Positions 11,758-24,094 of a stretch of DNA of 64,000 nucleotides are shown piece after piece. Every line of letters starts with the position of its first letter. Within the stretch, counting starts at the first letter, position 1. This DNA comes from Hyaloscypha bicolor E (lineage: Eukaryota > Ascomycota > Leotiomycetes > Helotiales > Hyaloscyphaceae), in the NCBI RefSeq assembly GCF_002865645.1, contig NW_020194541.1:289181-353180 (forward strand), given 5' to 3'. The notes under the pieces are model-generated. The model ran no database searches. It was not told the origin of the DNA and saw only the letters and a program-made list of their open reading frames with translations. The translations under genes were made by a program, and so were the position numbers.

Positions 11758-14700
11758 TCCCCCTTGCGCAACAACAGCTTCTGTCCGATCAGCAGGCCAC
11801 CACTCTCGTCCCCGTTGCGTAGAAACTCGCCTACCAGCGGATTCATGCCACTCCGCACAGCACCGTCCACCCACTCGCCCATGGGCAGCGACTCCAGGTC
11901 AGCACCCCCCTCGCCGTGCAGCAGGTCCCGGATGCTCTGCACCGGGATGACCTGGTCGCCCGCATGGTGCAGGTACTCGACGCGGGCGTCGACGTCGGCG
12001 ACTCCCGGCGCCGCCTGCAGGACCGAGCGGCCGATGCCGCCGGCGGCATTCTCGAGAGACACGAGATCCACGTAGCCGGTCCAGCGGCTCGAGTCCGGGA
12101 GCGCTTTGATGAGGGACCCGTACTCCAGGACGTTGGACAGGACGTCGTCGCCTGCCTCGGCGCCCATGATGGCAGACGGCCGGTGGATGAAGACGGGCAG
12201 GCCGAGCTGCCGGCTCGCCTTCTCCAGGAACACCTCGCTGGCCCACTTGGACGCCGCGTAGCCGTCGGCGAGCCCGGCGCCGCCGGCCTGGTCGGGCGGG
12301 AAGCGCACGAGCGACTCGGGGGTCAGAGTCTCGGACTTGTTGAACTTACCCGCCGTGGCGGTCGACACGAAGTGGAACGGGATGCGGCGGGCGGACGCGA
12401 GCCGCATGAGCTCCTTGGTGGAGGAGAGGTTGGGGGCCTTGAGGGAGCGGTACGTCTTGAGGAAGGAGACGTCGGCGCCGTTGTGGATGATGGCGTCTGC
12501 CGAGCCCGAGATCGACTCCATCTCGTCTTCCGATAGTCCGCAGCGCGGAAGGGAAAGATCGCCCTTGTGCAGCACGACCTTGGGGGAGGTCGTAAACTCG
12601 GCCAGCTTGCTGGTGTCGCGGATGGCGATGCAGTGTATCTTGCCGACATCGGGGGATTTGACTAGGAGTCGGAGCAGGGAGCTGCCCAGGAGGCCTGTCG
12701 CGCCGCTGATCACCACGGTTTTGGGAGACGTGTGGTTTTGCACTGCCACTGCCGGCATTTGTTGTGTGCGGGTTTCGAGAAGGTCGTTGGGGATCGCCGT
12801 TTCGGCCTCCCAGTCGATCGCGGTGTCGGCACCTGACGAGAGATCCTGGATCATCGCTGCCATGGCGCCCAGTGTGCTGTTCTCAAACAGCTTTATCAGG
12901 GGGAGGCTGGCTTGGAATCTCTGATTGATGAGCTGTCGCAGCTCGATAAGCAGCAACGAGTTGCCCCCGACATGGAAAAAGTCCGAGGCGGCGTCGATGC
13001 GATGCACCTCCTGCACCTGTCGTGGCAGCGTGTCTCGCCAGACCTGAGCCAGTTTCGATTCCGTCTCTGTCAGCTCTCCTGTCGATTCGGGTTCCCGCGA
13101 TATGCTGGGAACGGCAAGTCTCTGGAGGGCCCTCCTGTCGATTTTGCCTGATGCAGTTAGCGGCATTGAGGGGACGGGAATGATGGCCGCGGGGCGCATG
13201 TACTGCGGCAGGGGCAGCGAGGCGGCGAGCTTGCGGAGGAACTCGACCTCGTTCTCCGCCGAGGCGTCTGAGAGCGACATCGCCGCATGCGCAATGAGGA
13301 GGGCTGGTTCCCCACGAGGCGTGACCACCACCATCTTGACCCGTCCCTTGGCTGCGTCCAGGATGGACTGCTCGATATCCTGCAGTTCGATGCGCAGACC
13401 TCTGAGCTTGATCTGCGTGTCCCCCTCCATGCGACCAATGATCTCCAAGGTCCCATCCGGCCGGAGGACGCCCTTATCACCAGTTCGGTACATCCTGGTC
13501 CACCCGTGTTGAATAGCCACTGACGACGGCAGAGGGTCCGTCAAGAACTTCTTTCGCGACTCCTCGGCATTGTTGATATAGTCTATAGCCACACCTGCGC
13601 CGGCAATGCAGACTTCCCCGGACCACCCGACGGGCAGGACGCTGAGGTTCTGGTCCATGATATAGACACCGTAGTTCGGCAGGGTCCTACCGGCTGGAAT
13701 ATGCGGGCCATCGTGGTCTCCTCGGCTGAGATCCAGCTCGCTCGAAGACATGGAGCACTCGGTCGGGCCGTAGGCGTTGAAGAAGTGGAACTCGCGTCCG
13801 AAGCGGCCGCCGAGCTGACGGAAGCCCTGCAGCAGCTCTGGTGGGAACTTCTCACCACCGGCCGTGGCAAATGTCCAGTGCGTGCTCTGGGAGAGGCTGG
13901 TGGCGCCATGCCGGAGCCAGGCCAGATATTCGGACGGGGTTGCGCTGGTGTACGTGATATTCTCTTCCAGCACGATCTTGGCCACCGCAACGGGGTCTTT
14001 GCGGAAGGCCTCGGGAACAATGACGAGCGTTCCCCCGTTAGCCAGGGCCATGAAGGTCTGGTTCAGAGACATGTCAAAGCCCACGGAGCTCTGCTGCAAG
14101 ACCGTCTCGCGTCCAAATCCATGCGTGTGCACCAGCGCCTCTACGTGGTTGCGCAAACTACCGTGGGATAAGACCACGCCCTTCGGGATCCCCGAGGTGC
14201 CACTGGTGAAGAGGACCGCCGCAGGGTCGCTTGCTCGGGCGGGAACTGGACGGCGGACTGGTGTTCCGTCCTGGAGACGGAGAACATCCAGAACGGTGAC
14301 AGATGGTGAGAGCCCTAGATCTCCGGTCTTAGCAGCCGTCGTGGTGTTGGCGAGCAGCGCAAAGCACTTGGACTCTTGGATCATGACGCGGAGCCTCGCT
14401 GGTGGGATGTTGCAGTCCAGGGGCGCGACGACGGCGCCGACCCGCAGGATGGCAAGCAGGGAAAACACAAAGTGGGGAGACGGCTCCTGGAAGACCGCCA
14501 CGACCGATCCTGGCTTCGTGTTTGCCCTGAGAAGGGCGGACGAGATCCTTTCGACCTGGTTATCGAGCTGTTGGTATGTCCACGATTTGCCGTTGCAGTC
14601 TCTGAGCGAGACCTCGTTCGGGTGCTTGGCAATCATCTCGTCGACGCGGGGCACCAGAGTCTCGGGCCACTTGGAAAGCATGCTGGGGCCTGCAACATTG

Positions 14701-17700
14701 TGAGTAAGGTGAGTACTTCATCAGGGTCTGGGCTAAGGTCATAGACGCAGATAGGTGTCTTGGAAGATATAGGGGGCCTTACCCTTCCCAAGCTGGATTG
14801 CATTGCTGACATCCTGGCTTGAGAACAATGACACCTGCTGGAGCTGCTGCTTGCAAGACCGAGACAAGTCGCCCAGTAGGGCGAAGTACATGTCCAGCAA
14901 CCGAGATGCATCGCTGTCAGAGTACAGGCTCCGCTGAACCATGAAGGTGACGCGAGTTTCGCCTCCCGGGTTCTCGATGATGTCCAGGGATATGTCATAG
15001 CCGGATTTCGGAAGCTCCATCTCCTTGACTTCCAAGTCGGCATTGTCGAACCGTCGCTTCTCGCTGACGCCCTGGCGGTAGTTGATGAATGCCTGGAAAA
15101 GGGGACTAATGGCCGTCGACCTCTCGCAGCTCACGTTGTCGAGCAGCATATCGAATGGCAGTCTCGAGTTGGACATTGCAAGATAGGCTTTCTTGCGTGT
15201 GTCCTCAAGCACCTTCTCGAACGACTGCTGGCTGTCCAGACGGAACCTGAGCGGCAGCAGGTTCAGATACATGCCGATGCTCCTGGCGACTCGGTCGTCC
15301 CAGCGGTTGGCGTCGGCCATGCCGATGCAGACGTCACTGTCGCCGAAGATCTTGAACAGGAGTACTTGCAGCACGCCCAGGTGGAAGTGGAACACGTTGG
15401 CCTTCTGCTTGCCACACGCGTCCTGGATCTGCCTCGCGAGCTGGGAGCCGATGGCACGGCTCACCGAGTTGTGCGCGTACGCTGCGAGAGGGGTGCGCTT
15501 CGTCGCCGCCGAGAATGGGAGCAGAGGGAGTGGCGAAGGCGGCTCCGCGAATTCCGTCTTCCAGTACTCAATCTCCCCCTGCATAGCGCCCGATGCCAAG
15601 TCCTCGCGCAGCTTCTCAGAGTAGGCCGAGTACTGGTATGCCGGTTTGGTGACAAGGTCTTGACCGTTGTAGGCTTTCTGCAGGTCGTCCAGGAGGACCT
15701 CCAAGCTGATGCCATCCATGATGATGTGATGGGCCCCGACAAGGAGATAGCTCTTGGTCGGCGTCAGGACGAGGAGGACGATGCGCATGCATTCGCCGTG
15801 TTCGATACCATAGACGTGGTTCTTGAGGCTTTCGAATTCGTGTGCCACGCGTGATTCGTCGGCGAGGGGCGCCGTTTCTAGGCGCAGATACGACGTTCCC
15901 GAGATGGCCTGCACGGCCCTCTGGTTCTCGTCCACGAAGAACGAGGTCCGGAAAGACTCATGGCGCGCCGCCACCTTCTGGACTGCGCTCTCGAGACTGC
16001 CGAGCCTGACAGAGCCGTTGATCATGAGACATATGGTGCTGTTTGCCATCGTCTGGTCGTCCATCAGGTGCTTCTGGAACCAGAACCGGGATTGGCCAGG
16101 GGATATCGGCAGAACCTTGTCGAAGTACGGTGTGGAGACCTCTTTGGAGTCTGCCACGGAGGCAGAGGTGGCAGACGAGACCTCCCGCTTGTCCTGGTCG
16201 TCGCCCGAGTCACTTGGGCGGGACGAGTTCTCGCTGGTCTGTGGGGTTTCCGACGAAGGAGCAGTATCCGGGATCACCTGCGGAGTCGGATCAGACTTCG
16301 CTGCTTCGGGACTCGGCGAGGGGCCGTTTTGACCGGGCGTCTGGCGAGCAGGCATGTTCGTCACGGCGTGCTCGAGCAGCTCTCCGACCAGGCCACCAGA
16401 CAAGATCTTGAACACGGGGATTTCGGTCTCGAGCTCCTTCAGGAACCAGGAGCGGATCTCCACAGCGACCAAGGAGTCGACACCGAGATCGTCGATTCTC
16501 GATGCCAGAACCTGGGACGCCTCCTTGTCGGCTGGAATCTGAAGCATGACACGGAGCTTACGGATGAGGGCGTCTATACAAGGTCAGTTATGTTCTAGAG
16601 TGCCCGCCAGGGCAGATACGCTCACCTTGCACAATATCGTGAAGCTCTTCCTCCGTGGCGGCCTCGGCCAGTCGGCTTTTGAGAGACTCTTCAGCCGCTC
16701 TCTTGGTCGCCTTCTTGTCGCCTCCGTAATCGCCCTGCAGGCAGTGTGAGAACCGGGGGAACTTGGGCCAGCGGGTCGTGATCTCGTCCATTCCCGACGT
16801 CCTCAATGCCGTCATGATCTCGGGATTCCGCCCAGACAGCGGGTGGGACGCCAGGACGGCCTCGCCAAAGCAGAGGTGGAACTCTCTCTCGGAGAGTAGT
16901 AGGAAGCCGACCTTGCGGGAGGCCTCGTGTACGGCTCCTATGAACTTTCCACGGTTGATGTATCCCACGCCCATGACGGCGCCGATGTGGAGAACCGACG
17001 CGGCTAGTCCTTGGCTGCGCCGCTTGTTGGCCAGCGCCGTCATGAACGAGTTGGCGGCGCTGTAGGCGGCCTGTCCACGGTTTCCGGCGATGGTCACGGC
17101 CGAGGAGAAAAAGACAAAGAAATCCAGCGCGTCTGCACGGAAGATCTCGTCCAGGTAGATGGCTCCGTCGACCTTGGGCCCCAAGACCTTGGTCATCTTC
17201 TCGAGCGGCATCTCGGCAAACGCGACGTCGTCGAGAACCATGGCGCCGTGAGCGACGCCCGCAATGGGCGGGAAGGTCTGGCGTATGTGGTCTACGAGCG
17301 AACAAAGAGCTCCCTTATCGGTGATATCACTTTTTTATTCACATCTTGTCAGTTTACTGTAGATATACTCTTGTTTTTCTTTGGTCCGGGAAACTCACTT
17401 TGTAAAGACTTCCACCCTCACCCCAGCCTCTGTCATGAGGTCCAACCACCTGGCATCCACCTTTGGGTTGCGGCTTGTGAGCACGATGTATCGCGCTCCG
17501 TGAGACGCCATCCAGATGCAGGTGGACTGCGCCAAGTCGCTCGTCAGCCCAAACATGATGTATGTCTTGTCGCTCTGGAAGCCGACGAGGCCGTCGACGG
17601 TGGAAACCTGTACGGGAACTGTTGCCGGAGAGCCGCTGCTCCAGTCCAAGATGGCCGGTGCGACCGCGTCGACTTCAGATCCACCGACCAGCTTGTCCAA

Positions 17701-20700
17701 CTTGATGGACGGCAAGGAACCCGAGTCCCCGGAAAGGGCGATGTTTTTCAATGCCCACTGCACCGCGCTGTTGAGCCTCGTGCGTGGAGTGGCGACGATG
17801 AGATTTCGAGCGTGCTGTAGCTCCTGTATCCCCGCAGGTGTCGTCCGAAGGCACGAGTCGGGCAGGGAGGAGGCTATCATTGCTCCCAGCCGCCTGTCGT
17901 GGGCATCCTCGGAGGCGTTGATAAACACAGTGACGCCGGGAGGCAGCAAAGACCGGATCTCTCTTTTATGAGCGTAGGGGCTCATTGCGATCCACGGGCC
18001 ATCCGTGGCTGGTGCAGACGAGGTGCTGAAGAAGACGGTCACGTTCAGGAGGGACGCAGCCTCGACAATGCTGGATGCCATCTCGCGGGAGGGCTCATGG
18101 AAGAGCACCGTCGAGTCCCTCCGGCAGACGGACAGCATGTTCTCGACACGCAGCAGATTGTCCAGCTGGGCTAGGAATTTGGACTCGCTGCCCGCAGGCA
18201 CTTGGACCTCGGCCACGTTCTCCAGATCGACCAATGCGTACGAGCCGTTGTTAGACGCAATGGCTACCACGGACTTTGTCGTTGCCACGCTGGTACCCAG
18301 GACTAGGTAGGACGGCTGGAGAGGCATTGCGAGCACGGGCGTCAAGAGCGAGTGGCTGACCTTGATCACAACGTCCAAATATTCGGCCGCAGCTTGCGAG
18401 TTGGACATTCTGGCTCGGAGTGAGGCATTATGAACGAGAGCCGGCTTGGAGAAACCGAGCGAGAGGTTGAGCGGGGTAGTCTGCGGGTCTATGGTCTCGT
18501 ATATAGTTCGCCTGGACGCGTTGTACCGGTCGTTGGAGGCACTGTCGTGATAAACGCGAGAAACCATGAGCTCCCCGTTCTCGATGGCGAGCTCCTGCTC
18601 CTGTGTCCACAATATCTTGTCGATGCTGCCGTCCTTCTCCCACATAGCGCCGTAGCGCAGACGGAGGAGCGATTCCAGAAGCTGTCGCGCATCGGGCTTG
18701 GCGCCGCTGTCCAGGTCGAGGACTTGCGTGACCAGGTCGGGGTTCTCCAGCAGTACCGTCCGAATGAGGCCGACCGACATGTTCATGTACGGCTCCTCGA
18801 GCCTGCATCCCTGCGTGATCCAGAGGAGGGTTCCGTGCGTCTCGAACAGCCGCTGCATCCCCTTGAGCGTCTGTTCCGAGAGGTCACGGAAGACGGGCTC
18901 GTCCAGCTCCGTCAGGCACAGGATCGCGCTGCTAGGCGAGGTCTTGGCAGCAACCATGTCTCCGAGCGTCGTGAAAACGCTATGCTTCACCCCGAACGGC
19001 TGGATCAGCCGAACGATTTGGCTGATGAGCTGGCTCGTTCCCAGTTTCTGGCCGCCGATGAGCACCAAGTCCAATTCCTCGCCGGCTGCCTGGATGGCGG
19101 GCGCCGAGAGTGGCTCGCGGAGCGACATGAAGCGGTCGTCGACGGCTTGCGTGGCCATGATGCTCAGAGTGAAGGGCAAGGGGTCGAGCTGGGGGGTGGC
19201 CGTGTCGACGCCCGAGAAGCCGCACTCGAGGAGCAGCTTGTGCCACTCGAGCTCCGACACGCACGGCGACAGCTTCCTCCCGTCGTCCTTTCCGAGCCAC
19301 CAGCCTGGGGTTGCAGACATCAGAAACCCAGTTCGGGTCAAGTGGTTGTTGGTGACTTCCTGCATGACCAGGTAGCCCCCCGGCTTCAAGAGCCGGCGCG
19401 CATTAGTCAGGGTCCGGCGGAGATTAGTAGTCGCGTGGAGGACCAGCGAGGCGACCACCAGGTCGTACGAGTGTTCTTCGTATCCCTGTGCCAGGACGTC
19501 CTTCTCGCAGTCCAGCGGCTTGAAGATCATCTTGTCGCCGAGGGCGTGGAAGACTTCCTGGGCGGTCTCGAAGAAGCTCGTCGAGATGTCGGTGAAGGTG
19601 TACGAGTCGAACGAACGGCAAATCTCGCTCATGATGAGCTTGGTCGCTCCGCCGGTGCCCGCGCCGATCTCGAGGATCTTCATGCGAGGGTGCCGATGCA
19701 CGAGCTGCTTCACGGTCCGGGCGAGGAAGGTGCTGAACTCTCGCAAGCCCAGGCCGACCTCGTAGAAGCGATTCAGCAGACCACCCTTGGTCATGTGCTC
19801 GAGAATTGTCGTCTCGCCCCTGAGGACAGCCGGAATATTGTCACCCACTGCGAGGGCGAGCTGGAGCTCTGTCTTGTCCGCGAATCTGTGTGACAGTCAG
19901 CATCCCTGGTGACGCAGAATGGAGAGACGAGAGAAAGCAAGCAATGGAAGGGAAGGACCGCCGTGGGACGAAGGACGGGGCGGCTTACTTGGCTTTCAAG
20001 GCCGCGATGTCCTCAGGGGTATCATACAGCCACTTCCTCTGGGAATGCGGTCTCGTCCCAGTGGTGGCAATGACGTCCTCGTAGGACTCAAAGAGACACT
20101 TGAAGTGCCACTCGAGGTTCATGGTCTCTCGGACGCTCTTCGGGAAGAGGGCGGTGATGCGCTGCATGTAATCGATGACAATCCTCTCCATGGCCTCGGC
20201 AAACTCGTAGTCATCGGTGGTGGCCCTGTAGCCGCCCATGGCCACCTCGCAGTTCGGGTTGAGTAGCGCCCACCGGTGCTCGGTGAAAAACTTCTTGTCC
20301 GCATCCGCCGTGGTCTCGGCAAAGACGACGACCTGAACGCCCTCCATCTGGACCAGGCCGGCTCCGTCATGGGTGTAGATATCGACGTCGCCCTGGAGTT
20401 GCTTCGAGGTCAGAGGGTTCTCGGTCAGGTGCGCGCAGGACGTCACACTGCTCTCGGGCTGGAGATTCTGCTCGCAGAGCCCGACGTTGACGCGGAAGCT
20501 CTTGATTCCGGTGGGGACGTGCAGCTGTTCGAGACTGCCGTCGCCCGGGAAGCAATAGGCCAAGAAGATGCCCTGTAGTGCCGTGTCCAGCATGGCCGGG
20601 TGGAGCAGCATCTGCACCGGCTCATCATCCTGTGGAGGCACCGCGATCGTCGAAGACGAGTAGTCGAGCTTCCTCTGAAGCGAAGAGAGCGTCCGGAAGT

Positions 20701-23700
20701 GTTCGCTATAACCGTAGCCAATGGGCTCCAGAAGGGAGTAGAACAGGTCCTCTGGAACGGCTGAGAGGTTGGGAGGATCGTCGTTTCGGGACGGCAGCCA
20801 TCGCGCATGCGTTTCGCCTGTCGTGACGCGGAGTTTCCCGGCCGCATGGGTGGACAGGCGTTCCGCCTCGACCTTGGCGGATGCGTGATAGGAGAAGGAG
20901 GCGAGATAGCTGTTGTCGCCCTCCTTGGCTATGCCATGCAGCGTAAAGAGAGTCTCGATGCCAGCATCGTTGTCTCCAAAGACGAGCGGTTTCCCGATGC
21001 TAAAGTCCTGGATCTCGATCACGGCGATGTTCTTGTCGGGTACCAGGCGCCTGGCGGCCTCGACCGCGGTGGCAATGTAGGCCGTCGCCGGATAGACGAC
21101 CTGTCCCTGAAGCTGGTGGCCGCGGACCCATGGCATCTCGCTCAGCTTGAGCAGGTTCTTCCAGCGCATCTCGTCCTCCGTGACATCTGTCGTCCTCGCG
21201 CCGAGCAGTGGATGCGGGGGGTTGTTGGCGATGGCCTTGGCTCTGGACGTGCGAGACTCGTGCCAGTAGAGCCTCTCATGGTCCCAGTGGTATGTGGGGA
21301 GGTCTTTGAGGAGGCCCCGGCTGTGGCTGTGCGCGCCGGATGCCGTCGAGTCCACCGTGCGGAAGTCGACTGTCGCGGGAGAAAAGCGGGACCAGAGGTC
21401 GCCAAGAGCATTGCAGAACGCATCGACGTCGTCCTTTCCACGGTGCAACAGGCCCACATAGGGCACTGCCTCCCCGTCGCTGCTCCCCCGAAGCGTCTCT
21501 AGGACGGGCCCCTTGAGTGCCGCATGGGGACCGATCTCGATGGCCATGTCGAATGGGCCGTGTGCAGCAGCGGCAGCCTGGACGGCCTGAGAAAAGAGCA
21601 CGGGCCGGAGCAGGTTGTTCACCCAGTACGGCCCGGAGAGATCGCGATCTCCCTCCATGTTGCCGCGCATTTCCGTGTCCTCGTAGGTGCTGGAGTGCCA
21701 CACAGCGTCCCCCGTCGCGTGTCGAGGCTGGATCTTGCAGCCTCGGAGTGCGTCGAGGAACGCGGCTGCCACTGGCTTCATGTGCGGCGAGTGATATGCC
21801 TTGTCGACCTTGACGACTCTTGTAAACTTGCCCTCGTCTTGGAGGATCTCCCTCGCCTGCTCGATGGCGTCGCGGTCACCCGAAAGAGTGACGCCCGTGG
21901 GCGAGTTGTACGCGCCGACACACAGACGACCCTTGAACATGGGCAGGTCGCAGAGCGCGTTGGCGTCCTCTGGAGATGCGCCAGCGGCCATCATGGCTCC
22001 AGGCTTGTCGGACGTGCAGAGGGTCGAATAGTAGCCCCGGTAGTAGGCGACCTTGACCGCCTCGACTCGGGTGATGTAGCCCTTGGCGTACGCTGCGGCA
22101 AGCTCCCCGGATGAGTGGCCGACAATCGCCTGGAAGCTGACGCCTGCGCTGCGGAGGAGATCACACAGGACGATCTGGATCGTGGTACTGAGAGGCTGTG
22201 CGTACGCGGCTTCGGCGACGCGAGACTTGGAAGCATCGCAGGTGAGCTGTTCCACAAGCGTCCAGTCGGGGCGCTCTGGCGTGGGCAGACACTGGAGCTC
22301 CCGATCGAGGTCCTCGACTATCTTTCTGACATACGGGCTCTTCATCAAGGCTCGACCCATGGTGGGCCACTGTGCGCCCTGGCCGGTGAACACGCCCAGG
22401 ATGCGAATTGGGCGCGAGAGCTCTTTTGCGCGCGTGCCGAGGCTGGAGCCACTGTTTCGCTCCGACTGTGCCGCCAGGAGGTTGTCAATCTTGGCCCGGA
22501 GGTCGGCCGCCGACCCCGCCGGGATGCTGGCGCGAACGGCGTGGTGAGATCTCCGAGCATACAGCGTGTAGGCGAGATCACCGAGATCGAGATTCGGGTG
22601 AGATGCAAGGTATTCCGAGTAGTTGGACAGGACCCCTCTCAGGGCACTTCCAGAAGCCGCTGAGAAGTTGAACGGCGCGAACTGCGGAGCAGGAACAAGC
22701 TTGCTGTCCCGTGAGGAGGTGGGAGGCACAAAGTTTTCGACAATGACATGCGAGTTCGTGCCTCCAAAGCCGAAACTGTTGATACTGGCACGGCGTGGAA
22801 CGCCATCCGCGAGGGCCGGCCATGGCTTGGGGCTCGTTGCGATCTCCAGATGGGTGTAGAACGGCGCGATGTTGGGATGAAGCTTGTTGAAGAGCAGGTT
22901 GGGCGGGATGACGCCGTGTTGAACTGCGAGAGAGGCTTTGAGAAGGCCAGCCAGACCCGCGGTGCCCTCGGTATGACCGATCACGGTTTTGATGGAACCA
23001 ACGTAGAGCGGGTCGCGGGCGCCGGCGCCGTGAGGGGACACCCGGTCGCCGTCGCCGGGCCGGAAGAAGGCTTTGCTGATAGCCTCGGCCTCCTTGGGAT
23101 CACCTGCCGGAGTTCCGGTTCCGTGCGCTTCAAAGTACTGGCAGCGCTGACTGGGGTCCCTTAGATCCAGTCCGGCCTTTGCGTACGTCTCCTCGATGAG
23201 CTGGGCTTGTGCGGTGACGCTCGGCATAGTGATTCCCTTAGTCCGACCATCCTGGTTGACTCCAGTCTCTCGAATGATGCACTCGATCTTGTCTCCGTCT
23301 GCGAGCGCAGTGCTGAGACGCTTCAAGATCACCGCAGCGACTCCCTCGCCGCGCGCGTACCCGGCCGCGTCGGCATCCCACATGCGAGACCGGCTATCCG
23401 CCGACAGCATGTGCAGCGAGCTCTCGGCAATGTACTGCCCCGGCCCCAGGATCATGTTGGTTCCCGCCGCGACGGCCACATCCGAGTCGCCGCTTCGCAG
23501 CAGCTGGACTGCCTGGTGGACCGCGACCAGGCTGGAAGAACAAGCGGTATCGATCGTCATACAGGGTCCATGCCAGTCAAAGAAGTAGGAAATGCGGTTC
23601 GACACGATGCTCCGGGCGGTTCCCGTCGGAGAATAGGTTGGCACAGTGTCGATGTCGCTGTTCAGATGGTCGAGGTAGTCGGCACACATAAGTCCGACGT

Positions 23701-24094
23701 AGACTCCGGTACGAGAACCCGCCAAAGATTCGAGCGGGATTCCCGCCGCCTCAAGCGACTCGTAGACCACCTCCATCAGCAGACGCTGCTGGGGGTCGAT
23801 GGCGGCCACCTCGACGGGTTTGATGTTGAAGAAGCCCGCGTCGAAGTGGCGGTGGTCTTCGTCGAGGAAATACGACTCCTTGACATGTGAGGTTGCGTGA
23901 TGGGTCGGCTCCGGATGATAGTAATTGTCGACATTGAAGCGAGTCTCCGGAATGCGCTTGAGCACATCGCGCGGCTTGAGCAGAAACCCCCAGAGCTTGG
24001 ATGGGCTGCTCGAAGAGCCGGGGAAGCGCATGCCGCTGCCAACGACGGCGATGGGCTCTCCCTTGCCAGGCGGAGCGGTGTGATGGGCGGTCAT
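11754..24094 (-). CDS. Hybrid highly reducing PKS-NRPS (KS-AT-DH-cMeT-KR-ACP-C-A-T-R), 5 exons, 4,019 aa
   Basis: Iterative polyketide synthase fused to a one-module NRPS; it would assemble a methylated polyketide and amide-link it to one amino acid. Exons: 24,094-19,989, 19,885-17,399, 17,329-16,626, 16,573-14,747, 14,689-11,754. Introns are 103, 69, 52 and 57 bp, GT-AG, three with a CTGAC-like branch site. Joined exons total 12,060 nt with no stop, which supports the model. Visible residues: KS Cys185 (DTACSSS); AT Ser661 (GHSSGE); DH His993 (HxxxGxxxxP) and Asp1170; cMeT SAM motif near 1,441 (LEIGAGTGG); KR Tyr2287 (YSAAN); ACP Ser2466 (GVDSL); Ser/Pro-rich linker about 2,500-2,600; C domain HHIIMDG at 2,714; A domain about 3,050-3,550 (TSGTSGIPKG, NAYGPTE, YRTGD); T Ser3619 (GGNSL); R domain from about 3,700 with GATGLLG, Tyr3852 and Lys3856. 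No ER domain is seen between cMeT and KR, so a trans-ER may be needed. I chose the ATG at 24,094 because the upstream extension is not PKS-like. The exact product is not predictable. Confidence 0.95.

Noticed and set aside
18430..19893. 487-codon open frame on the + strand
   Set aside because: It lies antisense to exon 2 of the PKS-NRPS, is very rich in Arg/Leu/Asp/Glu without motifs, and is explained by the high GC at third positions of the real gene. Other long + frames across 11,900-24,100 are rejected for the same reason.
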